Shown here one piece after another: positions 1 through 9,978 of a stretch of 64,000 nt of DNA. A program made the translations under genes and the position numbers. Position 1 is the stretch's first letter, and every line of letters begins with the position of its first letter. This DNA comes from JASSUD01 sp031963415 (GTDB lineage Bacteria; Pseudomonadota; Gammaproteobacteria; Burkholderiales; Burkholderiaceae): assembly GCA_031963415.1 (NCBI GenBank), contig JASSUI010000001.1:186001-250000 (forward strand). Reading direction: 5' to 3'. The notes beneath the pieces are model-generated. The model was given only the letters and a program-made list of their open reading frames with translations, was not told where the DNA came from and did no database searches.

Positions 1-298
1 GCAAAAACGGAACAATCATTAACCAGATTTCTGGTGGCAAATTTTTACCTGACTGACACTCATCTTTTTTTGCGGAAAGCAACGAGCAGATCTTCTCTAA
101 CAAGTTATAGCGTAACGTTTGACTTTTAACCGCTACATTTGAAGGCAAAGATAAATTGACTGAAGATAATTTACCCTTCACCAGGGCGCGCAATTGATTA
201 AGCCGACCCAATCCGGTTTCAGAAGAATGGTTGTACGCAAAGAAGGAGCTGCCTACGTGGTAGGTTGCAAATTTGGTTAGCGTGCCGACATAAGACAT
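1..298 (-). CDS. F-box-like protein, N-terminal part (runs off left edge)
   Basis: The minus strand is open from an ATG at 298 to the window edge (99 codons), so only the N-terminus is visible. Near residues 87-99 it reads LPPEIWLMIVPFL, which fits the first helix of an F-box (LPxEIWxxIxxxL). In eukaryotes F-boxes bind Skp1 in SCF ubiquitin ligases; bacteria living inside eukaryotes use secreted F-box proteins as effectors. The first 85 residues are not recognised. A GAGG lies 13 bases and a GGG 8 bases upstream of the ATG, so the ribosome site is only moderate. A second gene with an F-box-like N-terminus lies at 4282-5952. The F-box call rests on one motif and the rest of the protein is outside the window. 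Confidence 0.5.
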   Translation of the reverse strand, partial: MSYVGTLTKFATYHVGSSFFAYNHSSETGLGRLNQLRALVKGKLSSVNLSLPSNVAVKSQTLRYNLLEKICSLLSAKKDECQSGKNLPPEIWLMIVPFL

Positions 299-555
299 CT
301 TTTTTTCCCATCCTCAACAAAAGTAAATCAACACATTCATCAATAAACAAAATGCATTACTGGGAAAATGAGAAAGGTCTCGTTGTCCTGAAGAAAAAGA
401 TGAATCAATGAAATCTCTGCAAAACCGCAAGGAACAGGCGTGTCTTTGAGTACTCCCCATCCAGCCCACAAACGCAACGATTTACAAACTTCCTTTAAAA
501 TGCTTTTTTTGCCAACGTTGCGCTGGCTTATCTTCTGGCAATCTTGGATTAATTT

Positions 556-3500
556 ATGTCCACAAACGACTCTCCACTCCCCCTCCCTTGCCCTATCCCA
601 TCATTGAAATCTGGCCAGCGTTTTGTTTTTGCAGGTGCGCTGGGAAGTGCTGATGCACTTGCGTTGGCGCAGTACTTTGTGGCACAGCGCGCTCAACTCT
701 CATTACTTGCTGTGATTTGCGCAAATGCAGCTGATGCACAGCGCTTACAAACGGAAATCGCTTACTTTGCGCCCCATCTACGAGTGCGTCTTTTACCTGA
801 TTGGGAAACGCTGCCTTACGATACATTTTCACCACATCAAGATTTAATCTCTGAGCGGCTCGCTACGCTGCATGATTTAACTGAAGAACGTTGCGATATC
901 TTGCTAGTACCCGCGACGACGGCGCTATACCGAATGCCGCCACGTTCTTTTATGGCGGCTTACACTTTTGAATTTACGCAAGAAGAAAAACTCGATGTCG
1001 CTAAGCTTAAAACACAACTCACACTGGCGAGCTACGAGCACGTGAGCCAAGTCATGCGGCCTGGTGAATATTGCATTCGAGGCGGCTTGGTTGACTTATT
1101 TCCGATGGGCTCGCCACTGCCTTATCGCATCGATCTTTTCGATGAGCAAGTTGAATCGATTCGCGCATTTGACCCAGACACTCAGCGAAGCCTGTATCCG
1201 GTACCTGAAGTCCGACTTTTACCAGGCCGTGAATTTCCGTTTGATCAAGCTGCACGCACAACTTTTCGTCAACGCTGGCGTGAGACTTTTGAAGGGGATC
1301 CAGGCCGCACAACGGTGTATAAAGACATTAGTGCTGGCGTGCCGGCCGCAGGTATTGAATATTATTTGCCGCTCTTCTTTGAAGAAACAGCGACAATTTT
1401 TGACTATCTGCCAACGAACACGCAGCTAGCGTTTATAGGCGATCTTGACACAGCGATTAAGCACTTCATCGGTGATGCAAAACAACGCTACGCTTTTCTG
1501 TCGCACCATCCCGAACGCCCTATCCTGACGCCAGACCAACTATTTCTTTCAGATGAAGATTTTTTCAAGCTAGCCAAACCTTTTGCACGACTCGTACTCG
1601 CGACCGAGGCCAGCGATTGGGCAGAACCCATCCCTTCCGTTGCGCTTAAACGCCAAGCTCACGATCCACTGGAAGCGCTGCGCGCTTACCTATCTTGTAC
1701 CCAACAACGAGTGTTTATCGCTGCTGAATCCGCTGGGCGACGGGAAACAATTGCGCAGTTGTTCAGCGAACACAATCTGCATCCGACTATCGTCGAAAAT
1801 TTTCATCAATTTATTTATGAATCGACTCCTTTTTGTTTAGGCATAGCGCCGCTAGCGCAAGGGTTCGCCTCGCCAACAGCAGGTTTTGCGTTAATTACTG
1901 AAAATGAGTTATACGGCGCGCTTCCACGCCGAACGCGTCGTCAGCAAGAGGGAGCAAGCGATATCGACGCGATGGTGCGCGATTTGTCGGAGCTAAAGTT
2001 AGGCGACCCAGTGGTGCATAACCAGCACGGTATTGGCCGCTATAACGGTTTAATTTCTATGGATCTGGGCGAAGGCGAGACCGAATTTCTCCATCTTGAG
2101 TATGCGAACCAAAGCCAACTTTACGTGCCTGTTGATCAGCTGCATATGATTTCACGTTACAGCGGGGTTGATGCACAGAGCGCGCCGCTGCACACGCTAG
2201 GGTCAGGACACTGGGATAAAGCAAAACGCAAAGCGGCTCAGCAAATTCGTGACACAGCAGCTGAATTACTCAACCTTTATGCACGCCGCGCTGCACGCCA
2301 AGGGCACGCATTCGCCCTTTCTCCAAAAGATTACGAGCTTTTTGTTGAAGGCTTTGGCTTTAGTGAAACGCCTGATCAAGCGACAGCAATTGAAGCGGTT
2401 ATTGCGGATATGACTGCAGGTCGAATGATGGATCGCTTAATCTGCGGAGATGTGGGGTTTGGTAAAACTGAGGTCGCATTACGCGCTGCCTTTATTGCTG
2501 TATTAGGTGGCAAACAAGTCGCACTCTTAGCGCCTACTACGCTTCTCGCAGAGCAACATTTCCAGACCTTTTCTGATCGTTTTGCGCAGTGGCCCGTACG
2601 TATCGCTGAATTATCACGCTTTAAAACCGCAAAAGAGATTGCTAACTCGATTGCAGCGATTAATCAGGGAACGATCGACATTGTGATCGGCACGCACAAA
2701 TTACTGTCCTCACAGGTTCAGTTTAAGCAACTTGGATTGGTGATTATCGATGAAGAGCACCGCTTCGGTGTCAGGCAGAAAGAAGCGCTAAAAGCGCTAC
2801 GTGCTGAAGTTGATGTACTGACCCTCACCGCCACGCCTATTCCACGCACGTTAGGGATGGCATTAGATGGGTTGCGCGATTTTTCAGTGATTGCGACTGC
2901 GCCACAGAAACGCTTAACGATTAAAACGTTTGTACGGCGCGAAGATAAAAGCACGATTCGAGAGGCGATTCTGCGTGAACTGAAGCGTGGCGGCCAAGTG
3001 TATTTCTTGCATAACGAAGTCGAGACCATCGAAAACCGCCGCGCGATGCTGGCTGAACTCGTGCCTGAAGCGCGCATTGCGATTGCGCATGGTCAGATGC
3101 ACGAACGTGAGCTAGAGCGCGTGATGCGTGATTTTGTCGCGCAGCGCGCCAACCTCTTGCTGTGCACGACAATTATTGAGACAGGGATTGATGTCCCTAC
3201 AGCCAACACGATTATCATGCACCGCGCGGATAAATTTGGCCTCGCGCAATTGCATCAGCTGCGTGGGCGAGTTGGGCGCTCGCATCATCAAGCGTATGCA
3301 TATTTACTTGTGCATGATCCGCAAGCGCTCACTAAGCAAGCTACTCGTAGGCTAGAAGCCATTCAGCAAATGGAAGAACTCGGCTCAGGTTTTTATTTAG
3401 CGATGCACGACCTAGAAATTCGTGGCGCAGGCCAAATGTTGGGAGATAAACAGTCGGGTGAAATCCAAGAAATTGGCTTTCAAATGTACACGGAGATGCT

Positions 3501-4029
3501 TAATGAAGCCGTAAAAGCGCTCAAAGCCGGTCAAGAACCCGACCTCACCGCCCCACTTGGCGCCACCAGTGAAATCAAGTTGCATGTGCCCGCGCTATTG
3601 CCTACTGATTATTGCGGCGATGTTCAAGAGCGCCTATCGTTATATAAACGGTTAGCCAGCTGCAATACACGCGAAGCGTTGGATAGTTTGCAAGAAGAAT
3701 TAATTGATCGCTTTGGCAAATTACCCGAGCCAGCGCAAGCGTTGATTGAAACGCACCGATTACGTATTCTTGCCAACTCCCTCGGTATTCTCAAAATCGA
3801 TGCGTCGGAAGTCGCCATCTCGCTACAATTTATGCCTAACCCACCCATTGAGCCGTTACGTATTATTGAGATGGTGCAAAAGAACCGTCATATCAAACTG
3901 ACTGGCCAAGATAAGCTGCGCATTGAGACACCGAGCGCAACACTACAAGCGCGAGTTTCGCTTTTGAGAGAGACATTGCATGCGCTAAGTGCGCCGCAAC
4001 ATGCCAAACCTAAAATACAAACTATTTAG
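556..4029 (+). CDS. mfd: Transcription-repair coupling factor Mfd
   Basis: Full-length Mfd (1157 residues; family about 1150). It removes RNA polymerase stalled at DNA lesions and recruits UvrA. Domains in order: UvrB-homology module (about 1-350), RNA-polymerase interacting CarD-like domain starting near residue 480 (LKLGDPVVHNQHGIGRYNG), superfamily 2 helicase with Walker A GDVGFGKTE near 630, DEEH box near 731 and motif III LTATPIPRTLGMAL near 755, then the C-terminal TRCF domain with LPTDYCGDVQERLSLYKRLA. No strong Shine-Dalgarno precedes the ATG, but an upstream start would not extend any conserved part. It stands alone; the next gene is convergent, 252 bases away across an AT-rich gap with no obvious terminator. 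It is a conserved chromosomal gene and marks the left part of the window as backbone. Confidence 0.97.
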   Translation: MSTNDSPLPLPCPIPSLKSGQRFVFAGALGSADALALAQYFVAQRAQLSLLAVICANAADAQRLQTEIAYFAPHLRVRLLPDWETLPYDTFSPHQDLISERLATLHDLTEERCDILLVPATTALYRMPPRSFMAAYTFEFTQEEKLDVAKLKTQLTLASYEHVSQVMRPGEYCIRGGLVDLFPMGSPLPYRIDLFDEQVESIRAFDPDTQRSLYPVPEVRLLPGREFPFDQAARTTFRQRWRETFEGDPGRTTVYKDISAGVPAAGIEYYLPLFFEETATIFDYLPTNTQLAFIGDLDTAIKHFIGDAKQRYAFLSHHPERPILTPDQLFLSDEDFFKLAKPFARLVLATEASDWAEPIPSVALKRQAHDPLEALRAYLSCTQQRVFIAAESAGRRETIAQLFSEHNLHPTIVENFHQFIYESTPFCLGIAPLAQGFASPTAGFALITENELYGALPRRTRRQQEGASDIDAMVRDLSELKLGDPVVHNQHGIGRYNGLISMDLGEGETEFLHLEYANQSQLYVPVDQLHMISRYSGVDAQSAPLHTLGSGHWDKAKRKAAQQIRDTAAELLNLYARRAARQGHAFALSPKDYELFVEGFGFSETPDQATAIEAVIADMTAGRMMDRLICGDVGFGKTEVALRAAFIAVLGGKQVALLAPTTLLAEQHFQTFSDRFAQWPVRIAELSRFKTAKEIANSIAAINQGTIDIVIGTHKLLSSQVQFKQLGLVIIDEEHRFGVRQKEALKALRAEVDVLTLTATPIPRTLGMALDGLRDFSVIATAPQKRLTIKTFVRREDKSTIREAILRELKRGGQVYFLHNEVETIENRRAMLAELVPEARIAIAHGQMHERELERVMRDFVAQRANLLLCTTIIETGIDVPTANTIIMHRADKFGLAQLHQLRGRVGRSHHQAYAYLLVHDPQALTKQATRRLEAIQQMEELGSGFYLAMHDLEIRGAGQMLGDKQSGEIQEIGFQMYTEMLNEAVKALKAGQEPDLTAPLGATSEIKLHVPALLPTDYCGDVQERLSLYKRLASCNTREALDSLQEELIDRFGKLPEPAQALIETHRLRILANSLGILKIDASEVAISLQFMPNPPIEPLRIIEMVQKNRHIKLTGQDKLRIETPSATLQARVSLLRETLHALSAPQHAKPKIQTI

Positions 4030-4281
4030 AGTGTGTTCATCATCTTAAAAGAAGAAGTATTAAGGTTATTGGTCCATGTTGGGGTTTGTATCTAACTTAC
4101 ATCGCGCATTGACAAAGAATAAGTTAATCGAATTAGTGTGAAGCGTTGCCGAATTAATAAAAAAAATAATTCAGCAACATTTTTTGTTAAATTTTTTAAA
4201 AATATTTATTGAAAAAATAACTGAAATTTAGAAATTATATATTATAGTATGCTATTTTATTTTTTTATTATTTGATCCTCG

Positions 4282-5952
4282 TTAATTAAAATAAGGCAAA
4301 ATATCAGGAAAATATTTTCGTGCAGCACTCATCAAATTTTCCTTAATCGAATCAGAATTTTTTTCCAGCAAAATTCTCTCTTCCAATGAAATTAAAATAG
4401 AGCCCCTTATAGAATAAAAATAATTTTGATTTGATTTTGAAAAATAATTACGCCAATAAGGAAGCTGCCGAATCAACAAAATTAATATGGGTTGCGCTGA
4501 CTCTGTTGTCATTTCTTGTAAAAATCTTTTCTTTACGCTGTAAAAAAAATTACGATCCATAATGAAATGATAGTGCCATTCGCGAGACGATTCTATAGCG
4601 ATTGGCAGCAGTTTTGACGTATTTTTGTATAGCCAATTTTGCACAATTTTCAAATATAGAAGATTTTGCATTGGAAATGGAAATTTCCGCAAATTTTGTA
4701 TGGTTAAAATTAATAAATAATAATCATTGTTCTCTACCAATTTATCTATTCTTGCCGAGAAATCTATATAAAATTTTTCCTGCGCTTCAATTGGCCAATT
4801 TACTAAATTTTCTGCAATGAGAATCGATGTTTCTTCAGGTAAAGTGGGTAAATTCTTATTTAATAGATCGATTGCGTCCTTAATCTGAGTATTTGATAAA
4901 TTGGCGCGCCAATCTTCACTTAAATACTTATTACTTATCCCTATAAATAGGCTACTTAGCAACAAAGATAATTGATTTCTGCTTTCACTATAAACAGCAG
5001 AACTATTATTAATAACTTCCTTATAACGAACAGCGATATCATCAATTAGTTCTGATATAGATAACCATAAAATTTCTTTTGTTGTGTTGGAAGAAGAAGG
5101 TGATTTTTCTGTTTGGATTAAATTTCTGCCAATTATTTTGAGCCAAGATAGAGAGGTTGTTGCAGATAATTGCTGCTCAGTTTTGTGTTTTTTCTCACTT
5201 TCTTTAAATGCTTGCTTATCTTTTTCTGTTAAAGACAAACACAAATTGATGGCCTTTTTCCACAGTTTAAACGGTACCACGGTTAAGTTTTTTGCAAGCA
5301 TTTGCCGTGCTCGATTGATAGCTAGCTTTTCTTTTTCTGTAATAAAATTTTTTTCGTCTTGAGTCAGATAGAAACTTAGATTTTCTATAACTTGCTCGAA
5401 TTCTGAAAACGTTTGCAAATTAGGAAGAACATCTATATAGCGGTTAATTAGATTGGCTGGGTAACTTTTATGAGTTAACGGTGTGGCATTAAAAAAATAA
5501 TATAAACCTTTAATATCCTTATTTTGCTTCATTGCTAAAGGTGGGGATAAAGCCGCCTCTCTTAAACTTTCTTTTTGCCTTAAGGCTAGATTTTGTAATT
5601 TTTCCGGTAGCCATCTTTTTAGAAGGAGGAGAAAAATAAAGTTTTTGCTGAATACATATTCCTCTTTGTTCTGGGCGCCACCAATAGTAGAATTTTCTTC
5701 CTTATCAAAATTCATTCTAAAAATAATAAACGCATCTATACCTTCTGTTCTAAAAGTAGTAATAGCTAGGATCCAGTTATTCAAAGTTTCTTCGTCATTT
5801 ATATGCGCAACGACTTGGTCAAGTAATTCTTGAGGTAACAGAGGAGAAAACGATATTCCAATGTTTGATCCTTTTTTTGGTTCTTGTGGGGTCAATAAAT
5901 CTTTTTCTACTACAGCTGTTACCGAGGAATGCGAAGCTATGGGGCGGGTCAT
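4282..5952 (-). CDS. Putative F-box-like effector, 556 aa
   Basis: No full-length family is recognised. Residues about 37-65 contain LLPQELLDQVVAHINDEETL followed by an alternating hydrophobic segment, matching the F-box pattern LPxELLxxIxxxL. The remaining 490 residues are lysine- and leucine-rich and predicted mostly helical, with no signal peptide and no catalytic motif that can be named. Start: ATG at 5952 has AAGGA six bases upstream. Base composition is much more AT-rich than the flanking mfd, typical of effector-like genes here. An IS5-family remnant begins 18 bases upstream of the start, so the native promoter may have been replaced. A second F-box-like start lies at 1-298. A role in the host cell (Skp1 binding) is inference from the motif only. 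Confidence 0.5.
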   Translation of the reverse strand: MTRPIASHSSVTAVVEKDLLTPQEPKKGSNIGISFSPLLPQELLDQVVAHINDEETLNNWILAITTFRTEGIDAFIIFRMNFDKEENSTIGGAQNKEEYVFSKNFIFLLLLKRWLPEKLQNLALRQKESLREAALSPPLAMKQNKDIKGLYYFFNATPLTHKSYPANLINRYIDVLPNLQTFSEFEQVIENLSFYLTQDEKNFITEKEKLAINRARQMLAKNLTVVPFKLWKKAINLCLSLTEKDKQAFKESEKKHKTEQQLSATTSLSWLKIIGRNLIQTEKSPSSSNTTKEILWLSISELIDDIAVRYKEVINNSSAVYSESRNQLSLLLSSLFIGISNKYLSEDWRANLSNTQIKDAIDLLNKNLPTLPEETSILIAENLVNWPIEAQEKFYIDFSARIDKLVENNDYYLLILTIQNLRKFPFPMQNLLYLKIVQNWLYKNTSKLLPIAIESSREWHYHFIMDRNFFYSVKKRFLQEMTTESAQPILILLIRQLPYWRNYFSKSNQNYFYSIRGSILISLEERILLEKNSDSIKENLMSAARKYFPDILPYFN

Positions 5953-5970
5953 ATCTTTCCTTAAGGAGGC

Positions 5971-6434
5971 GCTGATTTAATCGCGCTGTCTACTGTCTAT
6001 ATTCGATATAGGCATAGGATACTGCTACGATTTTTCGAGATCCTTTTCCCTTCCCTCGAATAGACCCAAAAAGGGAATAACTGGCACTTTGGTATGAAGC
6101 CGCATATTGGTGTGGATGCAGAGTCTGGCCTCGTGCATGCTGTGCACACAACCCTTGCTAACATCGCAGATGTCAGCGAAGGCTATCGTTTGTTGCATGG
6201 CGAAGAAACCGATGTATTTGCAGACGCAGGTTATGCAGGCGCCCCTAAGCGCGATGAATTAAAGCCGTGTCAGACTACCTGGCACATGGCAGCACGCCCT
6301 AGCTCTATCAAACGCATTAAAGGGGATCTGCTGCCTACCCTAGTTCGGCAACTCGAGCGCGTCAAGGCGCAAATTCGGGCGCGGGTTAAGCACCTTCATT
6401 ACACACTTCTTCCTCAAACTTCGATTAAATCAGC
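5971..6434 (+). mobile_element. IS5-family remnant with terminal inverted repeats
   Basis: A 464-bp relic bounded by an exact 13-bp inverted repeat, GCTGATTTAATCG at 5971-5983 and its complement at 6422-6434. It contains a piece of an IS5-type DDE transposase in the plus direction. It is far shorter than a complete IS5 element (about 1.2 kb), so it has lost the front half of the transposase and its C-terminus. It lies between two minus-strand effector-like genes, and its right repeat supplies the stop codon of the upstream one. Confidence 0.75.
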
Positions 6435-6444
6435 ATTTCCCTAA
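6067..6444 (+). pseudogene. IS5-family transposase fragment
   Basis: Reading in frame from about 6067 gives QKGNNWHFGMKPHIGVDAES, the classic IS5 core segment around the second catalytic region, followed by FADAGYAGAPKRDE and WHMAARP, and ending at ARVKHLHY. A TAG stop lies two codons before this segment, and the usual C-terminal part after RAKVEHPF is missing. About 110 of about 330 residues remain. It cannot encode a working transposase. The last codons run through the terminal inverted repeat of the remnant. Confidence 0.8.
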
Positions 6445-8703
6445 TGGCCTTTTAAACAATTTATGTGCAGGCTCTAACAAAACAACGTGCGCTATCTCTT
6501 GTGCTGGATGACCTTCCCATTCTTTTGAATTGTTTAGACGATTCAAAATATTAAACGTAGCATCTGATACTCTTTTATTTGCGTCATTAACTAAGAAAAT
6601 TAATCTAGCTATCAGCGAGGCCTTTATATCCCTTCCAGAAACTTTTATATAGTCTGGTGACAAAATTCCCAGCATACCTTCATTCAACAACAACGCCAAA
6701 AAGAACTTTGCGTCTATCACTGTCTCAGATAATATATTTCCGTATGTATGATTTTCAAAATATTGGCGTATTTGCTTATCATCCCATAACTCAGAAAATA
6801 CTTTTACAAAAGGAGTGATCACACTCATTTTTAAAGTAAATTTATCCAATTTCGATATTCTGTGATCTTCCCACACTTCTAATTTATTTAAACAAGAGAT
6901 AAGATATGACGTTGGACCTGATATTTCTTCATCTCGCGTCATGATGCAACTATTCAAATCACGCTCGAATTTTACAAATTTTTGCTTTTCCTTTGCTTTT
7001 TTAGAGATTTCATCTGCTTCTGTTTGTAAATAAGCTAAAAATGAATTTTTAAATCTTTTTATTTGCTCATCTGTAATTTTACTATCTGATGAATTTTTAA
7101 TTTTCAGAAAATCTCTTAAAGCAATAATCATATCTGCCACATATAGTGCTAACTCATTCGCTTCTTGATCATCCCATTTTCTCAATTTAACGAAATCATC
7201 CAAAAAATCCATTACGATTTTTGCTTTTCCTTCAGGAGGGTTCAACTCTCCTGTCGCTTGATTATATTGGCAAGCAATTAATTGATTAATTTGCTTTCTA
7301 AAAAATTCATCGATAAATTGTGTTCCTTCATTTTTTAACAGCACTGAAAATTTGAGTGAAAATTTTTCTATTTCAGATTTTTTGCTTTTTTTCTTTACTT
7401 CACTTTGACTGACAAGACTAATAAAAGCGCCTACTGAAGGCATATTCTTTTCTTTAGCACCTAACACATCCGCTGCCAAGCTTGATAACCAGTGGTTTTT
7501 CCACATTTTTGATAGGCTCAAGTGAGTCAGAAGACTGCATAATGATTCTGCTACTCTCACGTCTACTGTATTAGCAAAACGTGTCAAATGCGCAGTAAAT
7601 TTCTCTTTCTCATCCGTTCCAGGTATATTATCTGTTTGTAAATAATTTAAGAAAATATTTTTAAAATCTGGTGATATTTTTAATCCTAAAAAACTTATAA
7701 AAGATAAAATTGTTGCTGCCATATCCAGTGCATGTCGATTTTCCGTCAAATTTGACTGGCTTACATAAATTGCAAAATGTAGTATAGCTTCTGATTTTTC
7801 ATCATTATGATGATTTATAAAGCGCAGCAAATTATTTGTTATATACCTCAGTGATTCTTCCTCTGATTTATTGTCTGCATTTATATACTCTCTCCAGGTT
7901 CCCTCATCTAAAAACAAAGCCAGAAACCCAATTACAGCTTCTTTTATATCGCTAATTTCAGTCAATTTAAAGAAATTTTTTATCGCAATGAAATTAGACT
8001 TTTTTTCCAAAATAGCATTCGCCATTTCAGACATAGGGTGATTTTTATAAATATTGCTTTCTTTTAAAGCATAAAGAAATTTTTGGGTAAACTTAGGTAT
8101 ATTAGGCCCTGAATGCGCAGCCAAATTTATCACCTCTAGCTTGAAAAGCATTTTATTCAGCGCCGTTTGGCTACTATAAGATTGAGCATTTTCAAAATAT
8201 TCTAAAAATTTATTAACAGTTTCTCTCGTTTTACTCACTGAAACATATTTCAATCGAGCAAAATCTGCCGCCGCACCAGCAAGGTTAGAGATATTTGAAA
8301 CAAAACTATTTTTCGGTAAGTTTGAATGATTCAAATAATTTAAAAAATTAACCGTAGGCACTGATACCTGCCTCAGATAGCGGCGACTCGCCAATTTAAT
8401 TAAATTATTTGTTACAGCACTGATTACTTCCAATTCCAGTTTATTAGCAAAATATATATTCTGATGAGATCGCCCTTGCTTATCCAACAGATATAATAAT
8501 TGCGCAGCTCCATTAGCTTCTTTAGCCGTTAATAATCTATCATTCTTAATTAATTCAAAAAAATCACTGATGATAGATAAACTGCTCTCTTCTTCCGAAG
8601 CAGTTATTGCCATTCCTGGCCTAAAAGGCTCTTTACACGGACTTATTTCTTTTTCAGCGTGAAAGAAATTAAGTGCAGCTCCTGAAATTGGAAGTCCTCC
8701 CAT
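6430..8703 (-). CDS. Large helical repeat protein, 757 aa, 3' end altered by IS
   Basis: Not recognised by family. It is built of internal repeats. FKNIFLNYLQT at 347-357 recurs as FKNSFLAYLQT at 551-561. A LL-NEG or FLDEG block recurs near 264, 455 and 671. A W-x-x-H/Q block recurs at about 401, 510, 611 and 729. Together this suggests a super-repeat of about 205 residues in about three copies, each with two helical halves, resembling HEAT/ARM-type solenoids. No signal peptide or membrane segment is seen. Start: ATG at 8703 with AAGGGGAT upstream. The final residues PLGKC and the TGA come from the right end of the IS5 remnant, so the native C-terminus has been lost. AT-rich. A host-directed or scaffold role is a guess from company and architecture. 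Confidence 0.65.
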   Translation of the reverse strand: MGGLPISGAALNFFHAEKEISPCKEPFRPGMAITASEEESSLSIISDFFELIKNDRLLTAKEANGAAQLLYLLDKQGRSHQNIYFANKLELEVISAVTNNLIKLASRRYLRQVSVPTVNFLNYLNHSNLPKNSFVSNISNLAGAAADFARLKYVSVSKTRETVNKFLEYFENAQSYSSQTALNKMLFKLEVINLAAHSGPNIPKFTQKFLYALKESNIYKNHPMSEMANAILEKKSNFIAIKNFFKLTEISDIKEAVIGFLALFLDEGTWREYINADNKSEEESLRYITNNLLRFINHHNDEKSEAILHFAIYVSQSNLTENRHALDMAATILSFISFLGLKISPDFKNIFLNYLQTDNIPGTDEKEKFTAHLTRFANTVDVRVAESLCSLLTHLSLSKMWKNHWLSSLAADVLGAKEKNMPSVGAFISLVSQSEVKKKSKKSEIEKFSLKFSVLLKNEGTQFIDEFFRKQINQLIACQYNQATGELNPPEGKAKIVMDFLDDFVKLRKWDDQEANELALYVADMIIALRDFLKIKNSSDSKITDEQIKRFKNSFLAYLQTEADEISKKAKEKQKFVKFERDLNSCIMTRDEEISGPTSYLISCLNKLEVWEDHRISKLDKFTLKMSVITPFVKVFSELWDDKQIRQYFENHTYGNILSETVIDAKFFLALLLNEGMLGILSPDYIKVSGRDIKASLIARLIFLVNDANKRVSDATFNILNRLNNSKEWEGHPAQEIAHVVLLEPAHKLFKRPLGKC

Positions 8704-9075
8704 TTTTATCCCCTTTTTATTTTTTTTATGGCTCTAGAATTTGATTAGCGACAGCGCATTCGCCCGCAAAGACGCCTATGCTCCTCTTTAACGCCTCCCT
8801 CTCCTACCTCAAGTTTCTTAATTTCGCTGCAGCACTGTGCCGATTTCTGAGGCGATGCAGGTCCAGCGCTAAGCCTTGATCTTTCTACAATCAAAAGACT
8901 TCATTAAGCAATGTAAGTTGCGGGGATAGCTGGGAGAAAAGTTGAGTAAAGCAAAAACAGCGTGATGCTGAGAGTGGGAGAGATATTACTAGGAAGGTGT
9001 GAGCTTATTGAAGCGTTCACGTAGAATCTGTTTACGATTTCTAAATAGGGAAATATTAAAGGCGATCGGTATGCA

Positions 9076-9100
9076 GTTAGGGTTCCTTTTTCACCCTAAC
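9076..9100 (-). terminator. Stem-loop downstream of pot operon
   Basis: GTTAGGG (9076-9082) pairs with CCCTAAC (9094-9100) around an 11-base loop. It lies 57 bases past the potI stop. There is no strong U-tract on the minus strand, so function as an intrinsic terminator is uncertain. Confidence 0.4.
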
Positions 9101-9125
9101 CTATAATTCTTTGCCGCATTTGGGG

Positions 9126-9148
9126 TTGGGGCGACACCGGAGCCCCAA
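9126..9148 (-). terminator. GC-rich stem-loop just after potI
   Basis: TTGGGGC (9126-9132) pairs with GCCCCAA (9142-9148), loop of 9 bases, starting 9 bases after the potI stop codon. It is the best candidate for the 3' end of the potFGHI transcript, though no uridine run follows. Confidence 0.5.
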
Positions 9149-9156
9149 TTTATGGT

Positions 9157-9978
9157 CTATTTTATTAACCCTTCATCAGCCGCTTTAGAAGCCTGCATCA
9201 CGCGTGTGACTAGCACAACGCTAATCGATACGACGGCAATAAAGAGTGTCGCGAGTGCATTAATCTCAGGGTTAAGTCCTAAGCGCACGCGCGAAAATAC
9301 GATCAACGGCAGCGTCGTTGAGCCAGGGCCTGATAAGAAAGCAGAGAGCACTAAATCATCAAATGACAACGTGAAAGACAACAGCCACCCCGCTAGCAAC
9401 GCTTGAGAAATAAGCGGTAACGTAATGCGAAAGAATACTTTTAGCGGCGTTGCCCCTAAATCGAGCGCAGCTTCTTCGATAACGGGATTCAGCGCATGTA
9501 CACGCGAACGTACAATGATCGCGACATAGGACATCGACAACATCACATGCCCAATCCAAATCATCATCATCCCTCGCCCTTTAGGCCAACCGAACCAATT
9601 ACCTAACTCGATAAACAGCAAGAGCAAAGACATACCTTGAATCACGTCAGGCATCACCAAAGGCGCATTCAGCATGGTGTTATACAACACGAAACCACGC
9701 CCTCTTGCCATCCGTGCCAACACAAAACCGGCCCAGGTGCCGATTGCCACCGCAGCAAACGCAGTCATTATCGCAATGCGTAAAGACAGCCACGCCGCTT
9801 CGAGCAGCTCTGCATCATGTGCCAACGTGCGATACCATCTCAGCGAGAAGCCTGTCCAAATGGTCATCAGGCGTGAATCATTAAATGAATAAACTATCAA
9901 GCTGATAATCGGTGCGTATAAGAACAGAAAGCCCGCGCTTAACAGTGAAAAACGTAATAAACGGTTTGGCTGCATCAT
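9157..9978 (-). CDS. potI: Putrescine ABC transporter permease PotI
   Basis: Inner-membrane permease of the putrescine importer PotFGHI, 273 residues (family about 280). It shows about six hydrophobic segments and the EAA loop EEAALDLGATPLKVFFRITLP, which docks to the ATPase. The start is placed at the ATG of 9978, which overlaps the potH stop as ATGA and has GAGG five bases upstream; a longer reading from 10080 lies inside potH and is rejected. It is the last gene of the operon, followed by stem-loops. It pairs with PotH to form the channel. Confidence 0.93.
   Translation of the reverse strand: MMQPNRLLRFSLLSAGFLFLYAPIISLIVYSFNDSRLMTIWTGFSLRWYRTLAHDAELLEAAWLSLRIAIMTAFAAVAIGTWAGFVLARMARGRGFVLYNTMLNAPLVMPDVIQGMSLLLLFIELGNWFGWPKGRGMMMIWIGHVMLSMSYVAIIVRSRVHALNPVIEEAALDLGATPLKVFFRITLPLISQALLAGWLLSFTLSFDDLVLSAFLSGPGSTTLPLIVFSRVRLGLNPEINALATLFIAVVSISVVLVTRVMQASKAADEGLIK

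Larger units (their letters stand above)
8704..9156. other. Intergenic region with stem-loops, no gene
   Basis: 453 bases between the start of the 757-aa gene and the end of potI. No convincing coding sequence in either direction. It holds two stem-loops listed separately, and the upstream region of the 757-aa gene. The middle (8740-9060) shows nothing I can name. Confidence 0.6.
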
